Origin: Kibdelosporangium sp. MJ126-NF4
GTDB lineage: Bacteria > Actinomycetota > Actinomycetes > Mycobacteriales > Pseudonocardiaceae
Assembly (NCBI RefSeq): GCF_000826545.1
Contig: NZ_CDME01000013.1
Location: 78,869 to 142,868 of the forward strand
Direction of reading: 5' to 3'
Length of the DNA stretch: 64,000 nucleotides
Shown here: piece by piece, positions 25,943 to 35,600 of the stretch
How the letters are laid out: every line of letters begins with the position of its first letter
Numbering within the stretch: the stretch's first letter is position 1
Position numbers and translations under genes: made by a program
Notes under the pieces: model-generated
Databases searched by the model: none
What the model saw: only the letters and a program-made list of their open reading frames with translations
What the model was told of the DNA's origin: nothing

Positions 25943-27208
25943 ATGCGGTCCGGCAACGAACACATCCTCGCAGTCGGCGACGAGGGCGAGGGATTCCTGC
26001 GCACCATCTGGGAGGTCGCCGGGACGACGGCGATCAGCCTGCTGACCGCGGTGTCCCGACTGGACCGGCATACCGCGTTACGCGAGTTCGAGATGGCGTT
26101 CGGCGTCGGCGACAACGCGCCGCTGTCGCAGTGGGCCGACGCTGCCGCCGCTGTGCACCGGGTCCGGCCGGTCACCCGCGTCATCGCCATGTACGACCAG
26201 TTCCTGGTCATCGCCGCGCACGTGGCCCAGGCGTTGGGTATCGAAGGACCCGACTCCGAAATCGTCCGCGTCACGCACCACAAGGCCGCGTACCGGGCGT
26301 GGCTGGACGAGGCGGGAGTGCAGCCTTTCCCCTCCAAGCCGGTCGCGTGTGCCACCGAGGTCGTCCGGTTCGCGGACAAGCACGGCTGGCCCGTGGTGGT
26401 GAAACCGGCATACGGCACCGGTGGGTCCGGGATCACGGTGGTGACGTCAGCGGACGCGACCGAGGCGGCGTTCGACCACGCCCGGTGTGCCGACGCGGAA
26501 GTGTTGGTGGAGACCTATCAGGACGGTCCGACCTATGACGTGCAGACGTTCTCCGAGAACGGTGAGCACCTGGTGATCGCGATCGCCCGTGAGTACAACT
26601 ACCGCACACACCCTGTCATCCGGGGCATCGCGTTGCCCGCTGTCCTGGATCCGGCCGACCGCAAGGCGATCGAGGATCACGTCGCGGCGGTCCTGACGTC
26701 ACTCGGGCACCGCGACGGGCCCACCGACTGCGATCTCGTGCTCACGCCGAGCGGCCCGGTGGTCATCGAGACTCATCTGCGGATGGGGGGTGACCGGATC
26801 ACCGACCTGGTCCGTGACGCCCTCGGCGTCGACATCAAGCGGGCCTACGCCGCGCAGTTGCTCGGCAAACGGGTTCTGCCACGACTGCGTACCCGTCTCG
26901 AACAGGCGCAGGACAGCCGCAAGGCGTCGGCTATGTGGTTCGCCAGCCCCGGTGTCGACGGGACACTCGTGGAGGTCCACGGTCTCGACACGCTGTCCGA
27001 ACACCCTCAGGTGGACGACTTCCAACTGCGGGTCCACCCCGGGGATCGGGTGACGCCGGTCAGCCGCGCGGCGCACCGGGTGCTCGCGTTCAAGGTCGAC
27101 GACACCGACGCGGAGGCAGCCGTCCGGACCGCCGAACAACTGGCCGGGCGTATCCGGTTCGTGGTCGCGGTCGCGCCTCACCAGTCGGGCGGAACCAGTC
27201 CGAAATGA
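25943..27208 (+). CDS. ATP-grasp carboxylate-amine ligase
   Basis: 421 residues. The ATP-grasp core is clear: HKAAYRAWLDEAGV (113-126), the nucleotide lysine and glycine loop VVVKPAYGTGGSGITVV (Lys154), LVETYQDGPTYDVQTFS, then the metal-binding region VVIETHLRMGGDRI near residue 275. This is the biotin-carboxylase-like subgroup that includes amino-acid ligases such as BacD or DdaF, which make dipeptides or acyl-amide bonds from free acids. ATG at 25943 has no strong RBS. It lies between a divergent carrier-protein gene and convergent LuxR regulators, overlapping the latter by 31 bp. It may join an amino acid to a carrier-bound or free acid. Confidence 0.85.
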   Translation: MRSGNEHILAVGDEGEGFLRTIWEVAGTTAISLLTAVSRLDRHTALREFEMAFGVGDNAPLSQWADAAAAVHRVRPVTRVIAMYDQFLVIAAHVAQALGIEGPDSEIVRVTHHKAAYRAWLDEAGVQPFPSKPVACATEVVRFADKHGWPVVVKPAYGTGGSGITVVTSADATEAAFDHARCADAEVLVETYQDGPTYDVQTFSENGEHLVIAIAREYNYRTHPVIRGIALPAVLDPADRKAIEDHVAAVLTSLGHRDGPTDCDLVLTPSGPVVIETHLRMGGDRITDLVRDALGVDIKRAYAAQLLGKRVLPRLRTRLEQAQDSRKASAMWFASPGVDGTLVEVHGLDTLSEHPQVDDFQLRVHPGDRVTPVSRAAHRVLAFKVDDTDAEAAVRTAEQLAGRIRFVVAVAPHQSGGTSPK

Positions 27209-27846
27209 GCGGCCGCCCTCGTCAGTTCGGCTTTGTTGCCGACCTGGAGTTTGTGCCTGATCCTGTGCACATATGTGTCCACTGTGGATTTGGCGAGCGC
27301 GAGCCTCGTCGCGATCTGCTTGTGGGTGAGTCCGGCGGCGACGTGCCGCAGGACGACCGCCTCCCGTTCGGTCAGCACCGAGTTGCCCGGCGGTTCGACG
27401 CGCTGCGAGCCACCGGACAGGTAGGGCCCGAACTCGGCCGGGAAGAACAGTCCTCCGGTGCTCACTGTCTGAACGGCGGCGAACAGCAGGGATGTGTCGA
27501 AGCTGCCGGTGAGGTAGCCGCGCACCAGGCCGGTCCCGTAGGTCCGCAGCGGCGTCGGATCCGTTCCGTCACACACCAGCAGCACCTTGACCGGCCAGTC
27601 CAATGTGGTCAGTCGAGCCATCGACACCCGGTAGCTGCGTTCCGACATCACCGCGGTCGGCTCGACGCCCGACGGGCCTCGCTCGCCGAACGCGCTGTCA
27701 CAGGGCAGGCGGTGTACCCGGTATCCGCGGCCGAGCTCGCCGAGCGAGTCGATCACTCCCCTGATGACCACCGACCCGTCATCGACCGCCAGCACGACGG
27801 CGTCATCCACAACGGACAGCGTTGACTCCCCGGTGAGGTCGTTCAC
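27178..27846 (-). CDS. LuxR/NarL-family transcriptional regulator with non-canonical receiver
   Basis: 222 residues. The C-terminal HTH is typical: LTEREAVVLRHVAAGLTHKQIATRLALAKSTVDTYVHRIRHKL. The N-terminal ~150 residues have the length of a receiver domain but lack a clear acidic pocket and phospho-acceptor pattern, so it is probably not phosphorylated. The start overlaps the stop of the upstream LuxR gene by 4 bp and the HTHs of the two are near-identical in places (VDTYV.RIR.K...GNKAELTRAA). They likely act together, possibly as a heterodimer, on the adjacent ligase and carrier genes. Confidence 0.8.
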   Translation of the reverse strand: MNDLTGESTLSVVDDAVVLAVDDGSVVIRGVIDSLGELGRGYRVHRLPCDSAFGERGPSGVEPTAVMSERSYRVSMARLTTLDWPVKVLLVCDGTDPTPLRTYGTGLVRGYLTGSFDTSLLFAAVQTVSTGGLFFPAEFGPYLSGGSQRVEPPGNSVLTEREAVVLRHVAAGLTHKQIATRLALAKSTVDTYVHRIRHKLQVGNKAELTRAAAHFGLVPPDW

Positions 27847-28424
27847 GCGCCCGACATCAGACCGAGCACGGCCGCGCGCGTGAGCTCGGCCTTGTTCCCC
27901 AGGTTCATCTTCGACCGGATTCTTTTCACGTACGTGTCCACGGTGTGCTGGCTGATCGCCAGCCTGCTGGCGATCTGACCGTGGGTCAGCCCACAGGCGA
28001 TCTGCTGGATCACCTGCCGTTCACGCGGCGACAGCGCTGCCTGCCCGGCACTCGGGAGACACCACCGCGGATCCGGTTCGGATGGCGACCACCGACCGGC
28101 CACCGACCGGATCGCAGTGAGGAACGCCTCCGTGCTGGCCCGGCGCTCGACACATCCGGCGATGCCGATCCCCATGGCCTCGTACTGTGCGCTCTGCTCG
28201 GCGTCCGACACGAGGAACAGCACAGGCGCGCCACGCGACACGGTCACGACGAAACCGGGCAGCAGGTCCGTGTCGACCGCCGTCGGGTCGATCAGGCACA
28301 CGTCGGGAACCAACGGAGACAAGTCGTCACCGGTCAGGACCACCTCGATGCCGTTCCTGGCAAGAAGGGCAGCAATCCCCTCGCTGTACAGCGGCATCGT
28401 GTCGACTATCGCGACCTTGACCAT
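27843..28424 (-). CDS. LuxR/NarL-family response-regulator-like protein
   Basis: 193 residues. The receiver domain begins VKVAIVDTMPLYSEGIAALLARNGI, keeps one acidic residue at the end of beta-1 (Asp8) and has PDVCLIDPTAVD at beta-3 (Asp near residue 46), but the rest of the pocket is altered. The HTH is LSPRERQVIQQIACGLTHGQIASRLAISQHTVDTYV. It is the first gene of a pair, with a 4-bp overlap to the second regulator. No sensor kinase is adjacent. Phospho-control is therefore doubtful, and ligand or protein control is possible. Confidence 0.82.
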   Translation of the reverse strand: MVKVAIVDTMPLYSEGIAALLARNGIEVVLTGDDLSPLVPDVCLIDPTAVDTDLLPGFVVTVSRGAPVLFLVSDAEQSAQYEAMGIGIAGCVERRASTEAFLTAIRSVAGRWSPSEPDPRWCLPSAGQAALSPRERQVIQQIACGLTHGQIASRLAISQHTVDTYVKRIRSKMNLGNKAELTRAAVLGLMSGA

Positions 28425-28937
28425 TCCCGACCCCCAGCGACACTGACGACACGGTGCACGTCATCGAGGCCAGAACTGTACGACGGCCGGATTGCGCATC
28501 GTTTTCACGAAAGTTTCGCGGTCAACCAGGCGATTCGGGTGACGGGGTCGCGCCGTCGGCGATCAGCGAACGCACATCCCTCCGATTTCGGATTGCCGGT
28601 TGTCGTGTCCCGCTCGCCACGCGGAGCTGCGCCAGAAGTTCAGCGAGCACAAGGGAGTGGCAGAGTGACCGGAAGCCACCACCGGGATACAGGGGGCCTG
28701 TTGTCCACCGACTACAGCTCAATCGGCCGAAGTCAGGCCGCTCCACCGTGCCACCACGGCATCAGCGAATACGGGATAAACTTTCCCCCTCAGGACAAGT
28801 TGACCATCTTTCGTCCATAAAATGTCATTGCGAATGTCAGCTCTACAAATCCGCCACAGCATGGGCACAGTCCACCCGGCGATCGGGTAGCGGCACAGGC
28901 AGACTAGGATCGCGCCAGCAGCCCACGTGGAGGTCCG
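28425..28937. other. 513-base intergenic region upstream of the defence island
   Basis: No credible gene is seen on either strand. The base composition is visibly lower in GC than most of the window, especially 28781-28860. It must contain the promoters of the LuxR pair (leftward) and of the cyclase-like/receiver gene (rightward). A TAGGAT hexamer at 28905-28910, 27 bases before the ATG, is a possible -10 box for the latter, without a good -35 partner. This could be the left border of an acquired island. Confidence 0.5.
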
Positions 28938-30149
28938 ATGGCGGAACAACGAGTGCTTCCGCTGGATGTGCGCGCGACGCTGGCCTTCGATCAGCAATTG
29001 CGCCAAGGCATCGAGCTTGTCCGCCAAGAGGGCTTGGGGACGACTGTCGTGCTCGGCTGCAACGTCCAGTACAAGCCGCTACTCGATGTGGGCCTGGCGG
29101 TCGACCAACCTGTCATGGCAGAAACGATCTTGCAGGCGGCCCGTGGCGACAACGCCACCATTCTGAACGTCCAGCTTGATCGAATCGACAGCATCCACAC
29201 CATGCTCAGACCACTCCTCCGAATCCCTGCGAACGGCCGCGGGTCAAGGCACACCGTCGCGGCGAACTTCGCCGCACAGACTGGCTGCGCTCTTGTCGTG
29301 GTGAGTCAGGAGCGGAATACAGTCACTCTCTTTCGTGGCAGCGAACAGTACACACTTTACCGGCAAGACCAGTTGCGCAACGAGATCATCGACGTACTGA
29401 GCGCACTGAAGGCAATCGCGAACTCAGTCGCACACACCACCGGTGCCGACGACACCGCATTACAGGCAGCACTGATCGAAGGAGAGAAGCAACTGCGCAT
29501 CGCGGACGGCCATCTCATCGAGCTGGGTACGCCCGGCAATGCTCTGCGGAGTCAGTTCGTCACGCTCGCAGACGCACTAGGTATTGAATGGACTCCGTCA
29601 ACCATTGCCAGTTGGCCTGCCAGATATCGGCCCTCCGAGCCAAACGACAGCATACCGCCCCAAACCCGTGACGCGTTCACGGATACGGGCGCCGACGTCG
29701 CACAAGCCAACGAAGTGCCGCAACGGGATCCAGGCCGCACAGTAGATGAGAAACCCGCACCAAGGAAACGTCAGCTTCTCATCGTCGAGGACAGCCCGAC
29801 ACTGGGGCCAACTTTACTGGTTACGTTAAGGCCAGAATACGACTGCACGCTCGTCACGTCCCTTGACGACTGGGAGAAGCTGACCCGCGACGGCGCACCC
29901 CAGTTCGATGGCGCCCTGGTCGACCGGCACCTGCAGAAGAGCAACGACAACACGGGGATGCACATACTGGAGTATCTTCGCGACTACACCTCGACGCCCG
30001 CGATCCTGATGACAGTCGACCCGCCCCCCGGCTTCGTGTCCGACGTGCAAAAGAAATATCGCGTACTCGAGGTGTACAGCAAGTTCAACGGCGGTCTCGT
30101 GGACGACATAAAGCAGCTGGCATCCCGACTTTTCGAGCCGGTTACCTGA
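28938..30149 (+). CDS. DisA-like (diadenylate-cyclase-like) domain fused to response-regulator receiver
   Basis: 403 residues. Residues ~25-140 follow the DisA_N pattern: GLGTTVVLGC, then ARGDNATIL (DNA at 71-73 where cyclases have DGA), then GSRHTVAANFAAQTGCALVVVSQE (RHT at 104-106 for RHR). An acidic linker follows. Residues ~279-395 are a receiver: LLIVEDSPTLG (Asp pocket), phospho-acceptor Asp329 in ALVDRHL, Thr359 and Lys382. ATG at 28938 has GGAGG 5 bases upstream. Two TTA codons (29814, 29826) lie in the receiver. The 3' end overlaps the convergent histidine kinase gene by 8 bp; that kinase is the obvious partner. The domain may make or bind a cyclic nucleotide under phospho-control; activity is inference. 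Confidence 0.7.
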   Translation: MAEQRVLPLDVRATLAFDQQLRQGIELVRQEGLGTTVVLGCNVQYKPLLDVGLAVDQPVMAETILQAARGDNATILNVQLDRIDSIHTMLRPLLRIPANGRGSRHTVAANFAAQTGCALVVVSQERNTVTLFRGSEQYTLYRQDQLRNEIIDVLSALKAIANSVAHTTGADDTALQAALIEGEKQLRIADGHLIELGTPGNALRSQFVTLADALGIEWTPSTIASWPARYRPSEPNDSIPPQTRDAFTDTGADVAQANEVPQRDPGRTVDEKPAPRKRQLLIVEDSPTLGPTLLVTLRPEYDCTLVTSLDDWEKLTRDGAPQFDGALVDRHLQKSNDNTGMHILEYLRDYTSTPAILMTVDPPPGFVSDVQKKYRVLEVYSKFNGGLVDDIKQLASRLFEPVT

Positions 30150-30996
30150 CTGTCACCAACGGCAGCCTGACTTGAAGCTGGGCGCCACCGAGCGATCCGG
30201 CTCCTGGCAGCAAGGTGAGATCGCCTCCGCAGTAGCTCAGCTGAGCTCTGGCGAAGCGCAATCCGTTGCCTTCGCCTCCGTTTCGGTTGGAAAACCGTTC
30301 ACCACGAGCGAACTTCGTCCGCAGCTCCTCAGAAAACCCAGGACCGGAGTCCGCGATGCCGACCTGTGCCCACCTTCGCTGCCCGTCAGCCCCGGTTGCC
30401 GTCACCACCCGCAACGTCACCTTGACCTGCCCCTCGGGTCCACCCGACTGATCGGCAATAGCCTGCAAAGCGTTGGTCAGCAGATTTCGCAACGCACTCG
30501 TGACCAGGAGGTGGCTTGCCTCGACGGCCATGGATCCGGACTCGTCCTCCAATGACACCTTCGCGATCCGCTGGTACCGATCCTCCGCGATCACCAGTTC
30601 CTGCAACATTCCTCGCAGGTCGAACTGCTTGGGTACAAGAAGGTCACGGATGTCATCCTGCGAGACGTTGTGCGCCTCTGCCAGCCGGTCGAGAGTGGCC
30701 GAGAGCAGCCTCCACACCTCCCGCACATCCGGTGGTAACTGGTCGACCGACGGCCTGATGTGGTCGACCTGAAGCCGCAGCGCCGCGACATCGTTCTTGA
30801 TCCAGTGCAGGATTGCCTGCTGCGAAAGCGATACCTGGACACTCTCCAGCACTGTCCGCAGCCGGTTTGCCAAGCCGTCTAGCGCGTGCCTGACCACATC
30901 ATCCCAGTCCGAGCTGCCACGGAGCAGGGCGCGCAGCCCCGGCCCGCGGAAACTGGTAGGCGTTGGTTTTGCCTGGTGTGACAAGTCCTTCGGCAA
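30142..30996 (-). CDS. Histidine kinase-like ATPase
   Basis: 284 residues, soluble. A probable phospho-acceptor His64 lies in ILHWIKNDVAAL, within a dimerisation helix. The N-box is NLLTNALQAI (171-180), G1 is ADSGPGFS (215-222) and G2 is GGEGNGLRFARAQL. No transmembrane or sensor domain is present, so the input must come from a protein partner, presumably the products of the three upstream genes. The chosen ATG overlaps the preceding gene by 98 bp; a GTG at 30896, just past that gene's stop, would also keep the catalytic parts. It probably phosphorylates the receiver of the convergent gene. Confidence 0.78.
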   Translation of the reverse strand: MPKDLSHQAKPTPTSFRGPGLRALLRGSSDWDDVVRHALDGLANRLRTVLESVQVSLSQQAILHWIKNDVAALRLQVDHIRPSVDQLPPDVREVWRLLSATLDRLAEAHNVSQDDIRDLLVPKQFDLRGMLQELVIAEDRYQRIAKVSLEDESGSMAVEASHLLVTSALRNLLTNALQAIADQSGGPEGQVKVTLRVVTATGADGQRRWAQVGIADSGPGFSEELRTKFARGERFSNRNGGEGNGLRFARAQLSYCGGDLTLLPGAGSLGGAQLQVRLPLVTVR

Positions 30997-32632
30997 CCAG
31001 GGAACGCAGCGCCGACGACACGTCGAGCAGTTCGGTCAAGGTCGCGGCACCCGCCGACCCGTCAGTCGAGTGCGCATCGTCCGGTAGCTGATACATCAGG
31101 TCGTCGGGCCGGAAATCCCGTCCGAGAGCGTCGGCATCGTCACGCAGCAACAATGCGAGCACAGCAACGCCGGCGTTGTCCAAGCCGTCCTTTATCCGAT
31201 CACACAGTTTCTCGAGCCCTCGCTGATCCGCTCGCCAGCGGGCGACGTCGTCCATGGTGACCTGGATCGGACGCCGACCTCGCTCACCGATCAGAAACTC
31301 GAGCACACCACGCAGCGCCACTGGATGGCCGGACGTGTCGTACAGGACCGTGTCCAGCACCGCGCCGTCGACCCGTACCCCCAACAGATCGAACAGCCAG
31401 GCCACGTCCGTACGTAGCTGTGTGGTCTTGCCAAGGTCGATTCGTGGGTCAGGATCCACGAGGTCGGCGAGCTCCAGCTGACGGCAAATCGTGCGGAGCA
31501 AATGGATTCGACGGGCAGCGACCGTCCGGCGATGCGTCGACTCACTGGCGATCATCTCGAACAAGGTGTCCGGCCGTAACGCCGCCACACCGGACGGCGG
31601 CGAGACGGCAGCACGGCTGAGCTGGAACCATACTGCCGGACGACCAGACGGCGGGCTCCATCCCGGCGGCCCCACCCACAGGGGCATCGCACGGGGCAGC
31701 AGGCTCAATGGCAGACGTGGGTCGAGCAGACCTCTCAGGTTCGTACGGAAGCCGCCGTCCTCTTGGTGAACCACGTGGGCGACTCCGGACAGTTCGAGCA
31801 GCCCGTCCACGGCAGCGGCGAACCGGCTGACGGTAGTCGCGTCGACCGCGTCGCACAGTGCGCCGATCGCATCGATCAGCTCGGTGGCAGCCACGTCATC
31901 ACGCGCTGGTCGCCACCGTTCGTTGAACGGCCTGTTGCCTCTGACCGCATCGGCATACCAGGTCAACACCTCGGTCACCGGCACCTCCGGCCAAGGCCAG
32001 CTACCGATCTGGACGACCGCGGTCGGGCCCGCCTCGAACCCGCCCGGCCCCTTGGTGATGATCTCCTTGGCCGCGGGAAACTCCTTGGCTTCCAAAGCTG
32101 TGTGTAAGGCCTCAGCCCATTCAGGCGCGGTGTCCGGGTCCACCAGATCACGAAGGCTAGCGATCAACTTGTCTTCCCCTTCGACGATCTCTCGTTCCCA
32201 GGAATCGAGCACCGCTGTTGCCTCCGCGAAGCCTTGGTGCGGCCCGACGGGCAGATCGAAAGGTGGATCCGCTTGCATTTCAGCGCGTTCGGCGCGTTGT
32301 ACGAGTTCGTTGCGCCGCCTGTCGAGCTGCAGAACGGCATCTCGCTCCGCGCGGTCAACAGTGGAGAACAGTGCCGTGCGCTCGTCCTCAGTCAGTGCGT
32401 CAGTCGCAGTGGAGTCGTTGAGCACGTCGCGAGCCAACTGGAACCGGCCGACAGCCACATGCCTGGTGACTGCGACTGCTGGTTCGACAAGTGGCGAGGC
32501 AATCCCGTCCAACACGGCTGAGACGAGTTGTTCCACCTCGCACCGGCCGGAACCGCCGAGCACGTCGGCCAGTAGCGGGTACCGTTGCCCCTCCGACCAC
32601 GCCTTGAGGGTTTCCACGAGAAGTTCAGTCAT
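30899..32632 (-). CDS. Unknown protein of the kinase-helicase/PLD operon
   Basis: 577 residues that I do not recognise. It is soluble, with no signal peptide or membrane segment. The N-terminal third is helical and acidic (LVQRAERAEMQADPPFD region). The middle is rich in Pro/Trp turns (MPLWVGPPGWSPPSGRPAVWFQLS). The C-terminus (LTELLDVSSALRSLVAEGLVTPGKTNAYQFP) looks like a winged-helix segment. ATG at 32632 overlaps the stop of the PLD-like gene by 8 bp, so it is co-translated. It may be an adaptor linking the helicase complex to the histidine kinase, but this is only position-based inference. Confidence 0.75.
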   Translation of the reverse strand: MTELLVETLKAWSEGQRYPLLADVLGGSGRCEVEQLVSAVLDGIASPLVEPAVAVTRHVAVGRFQLARDVLNDSTATDALTEDERTALFSTVDRAERDAVLQLDRRRNELVQRAERAEMQADPPFDLPVGPHQGFAEATAVLDSWEREIVEGEDKLIASLRDLVDPDTAPEWAEALHTALEAKEFPAAKEIITKGPGGFEAGPTAVVQIGSWPWPEVPVTEVLTWYADAVRGNRPFNERWRPARDDVAATELIDAIGALCDAVDATTVSRFAAAVDGLLELSGVAHVVHQEDGGFRTNLRGLLDPRLPLSLLPRAMPLWVGPPGWSPPSGRPAVWFQLSRAAVSPPSGVAALRPDTLFEMIASESTHRRTVAARRIHLLRTICRQLELADLVDPDPRIDLGKTTQLRTDVAWLFDLLGVRVDGAVLDTVLYDTSGHPVALRGVLEFLIGERGRRPIQVTMDDVARWRADQRGLEKLCDRIKDGLDNAGVAVLALLLRDDADALGRDFRPDDLMYQLPDDAHSTDGSAGAATLTELLDVSSALRSLVAEGLVTPGKTNAYQFPRAGAARPAPWQLGLG

Positions 32633-35600
32633 GGTTTCCCCATCGGACAACGAATTCGATGTCATCGAGCGCCGCGGCCAGCAGCACGCCTTCCGGGCCG
32701 TCCGGTTGCGCCTCGCGAACGCTGGACCACACTGCAGCGAGCGACTTCGCAAACCGCACGGCCGACTCGAGACGATGGTCGGTATCCATGCCGACGGCAG
32801 CCATGGGCAGCGATGCCAACCGTTGCGCGGCATGGACGATGCGGGTCAGTCGATCCGCGTAGTTGCGTCTGCGTCCACCGGTGACCAGGTCGTTGCCGGG
32901 AGCGGCGACGGCGGTCGCCTTGTCGATGAGTTTTCCGATGTCCGCCGCCCCTTCGCCGGCGACCCACCTTCGTACCGCTGCGACGTCCCGTTTGCCTACC
33001 GCCTCCACCACATGGCCGAACACACCGTCAGATCCGAAAAGGTGACGGTGGGTCCGCTCGAAACCAGTCTGCGGACGCTGTCCTTGTTCGACCGCTGCGA
33101 CAAGCCGTTGCCACGCCTTGTCGACACTCCGGCTGTGGGCGGCGTGTGTACCAGCCACTTCGATGCTGTCAACTGGGAGTGCCGCGAACTTCTGGGTCTG
33201 CCAGTAGTCATGCGCCGCCGCCGTCACCGCGGCAAAAGGCTCACCGACGTCCAGGAGGGACACCAGGTCCGGCACCTCAGCGGTCATCAGGTCATTGCGG
33301 TGGGCCTGGTTCCCGTCGTGCAGCAAGATCTCCACTGCGGCCACAACGGCGAGGACGGACCGCTCCGACTCGGTGAGTCCGTCGTTCCAGGCACCGGCGA
33401 TGGCCCGGCCGGCGGTTGGACCGCCGCGCGCCGCTGCCATCAGAGCGAACTCCGGCTGTGGAGCCAGTCCCGGATCCCGAATACCCATCCGCAGCACTGC
33501 CGCTTCGGCAAAGGCCCGGTTCGACCACCGTTCGCCCATGAGCCATTCCAGCCACTGTTGTGCCTCTGCTGAATCGAGACCAGCCGCCGAACGCCGCAGA
33601 CCGCCAGCCACCGCCACCCTCAGCAAGTCAACCGGCACGCTCGCTCCACGCAGGTCTGCCAGCATCGGCCACAGGTCCGGACCGTCGGCCAGATGCTCAG
33701 CCACCACGTCTGGCATGCCACCCGGCGGAGCCGCCGCCACCGCGTCGAGCATGTGTTGCGTCGCGGGGGACACCGGGGACCAAACCGTAGTCGTCGGCGC
33801 CGCTTCGGGCAGCGTGGCCGACGACTGCCCCAGCGCGTCCGCGAACTCCTCGGTCACCGCACGACCAACCAGGCGGATGCCGACCTCAGACTGGCCTTGA
33901 TGCGGCAACCCGGAGACGTGTCCGGCAGTGCCGAGGAAGTCGAAGCTGGTGACCACCAGCTCGTCATCACCGACCAGGACGCGAGCGTTGGTCGCGTCAC
34001 GCACCACGTTCAAGGGGACTTCCGAAACCAGTTCGCGCAGCACACCGCTTGCGTCCCGGCCCGTGCCAGCGGCGGTGGACCGCTGGTGCACGATGGTGAC
34101 ATCCGTTCCGTCCGCTGACCGTTTCCGGAGGGCCGACAGCACTCGGTCGTCCAGCGCTCCTGGATGCAGCAGATGACCACTCAGCACCAGACGGTGGGCC
34201 GGTCGGCGCAGGGCGTCCCAAAACAACTCGCGGTGGACGCCGTCCTCGACGACCTCCGCCCACGGCAACGCACGCGCCTCCATCGTCTGTTGGAGGTGCC
34301 CGGATACCGCCTGCCACCGCCCGGCCCACAACTGGACACGGCTGGCAGCCAGCTCACCGTCGACGCTGTCCGGAGGTGGCTCAGGCGGCTCGATCCCGGC
34401 GTCCGGCAGCGATGGCTCACGTTTCGGTTGGCCCCCGGCGAACTCACTGTGCCGTACATGCATCAGACGGCCCTCCCGATGGCGCAACACGCGTCGGGTC
34501 CAGACCAGCAACGATTCGATCGCAGGGCAGGCTTCGTCGTGTGGTGCGGTCATATCGACGCCGACCTGTCGCCGATCAGCGCCCTCGTCGGCAAGAAAGT
34601 GGTGGCCGGTCACGAGAGCGCGACGGTCATCCGCGACCACGACAGCCGCATTGATCCGACTCGGCATGGTCGACACCATCAACCGGGCGCCCATCCTCTT
34701 CTCACCGCCCCACCGCAGGCTGGACAGGGCGGTCCTGACCTTGTCGTCCAAAGCAGCGTCCCGGTTCTTGCCCCAGACCAGGACTACCTGCACCCCCTCG
34801 GCCAGCGCGGACTCGATCGGGTCGAAGAACTTGTTCAGGAGGTCGTAGCGCACCACAGGACAGGCAAGCACGAGCTGCTCGCGCGCGGATCCGATCAGCT
34901 CGACAAGCAGCTCCTGGTGAGCTTCCGCGCCGACGACCGGGCGCGCGATCACCTCAGCTGCCTGGCGAGCGCGTATCTGGTTGACGACTTGGTGATATTC
35001 GTAGGTCAGGACGCCATGGCGACTGATTCGTGTGCCCGCAGGTGCACTCGCCGCTTCGGCAGTGTGCTTCACGAACTGTGCCAGCAGCTCGGTCAGGCCG
35101 GGTGGTTCGGCCCGGCGGCGCTCAGCGACGCCCTTCAGCGCTTGGACGAACTTGGTTGTCGGACGGTCACTGACGAGTTTGTTCAGCCGCTTCACGGCCG
35201 AGGCGCGTTGGGCGACCGACAGGCGCCGGTCGGTCATGGTGAACCGCAACAGCTCGGTGTCCTCGTCGAACCGGACCCCCACCTCCAGTGCCAGCCAACG
35301 ATGCTCGACGATACGCGGCTGCTGGTCCAGGGACAGACGCGCAGCAAGCACGCGATGAGCCCGGCGTGGCCGCCCGTCGGCCTCGCGCCGCTTGTTCTCC
35401 TGTTCGATAGCCGGCTCGAGAACCGCGAGCAGTTCCGTCTCGGAGGGATTCTCCCGTGGCTCGGAGACGCTGACGGGTAACTCCAGTCCACCGTCATCTA
35501 TCCGCCGCACTGCGTCGCCAGCAGGCAGCACGCACCCTGCCAGCCGCTCTATCACCAGGTCGGTGTAGTCGTTGAACCGCTCTGCCGGCTGAAGCTCGTC

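Noticed and set aside
24000..26436. Very long open frame on the minus strand across the GluRS and carrier region
   Set aside because: It runs antisense to a clear GluRS with HIGH and KMSKS motifs and has the low-complexity Arg/Val/Gly-rich composition of a GC-rich shadow frame.
28454..29179. Plus-strand frame covering the intergenic region before the cyclase-like gene
   Set aside because: No RBS, no recognisable domain, Arg/Ser-rich, and it overlaps the well-supported start at 28938 in another frame.
30142..30996. Frameshift between the 577-residue protein and the histidine kinase
   Set aside because: The 98-bp overlap looked suspicious, but both frames keep coherent sequence and an alternative GTG at 30896 removes most of the overlap.
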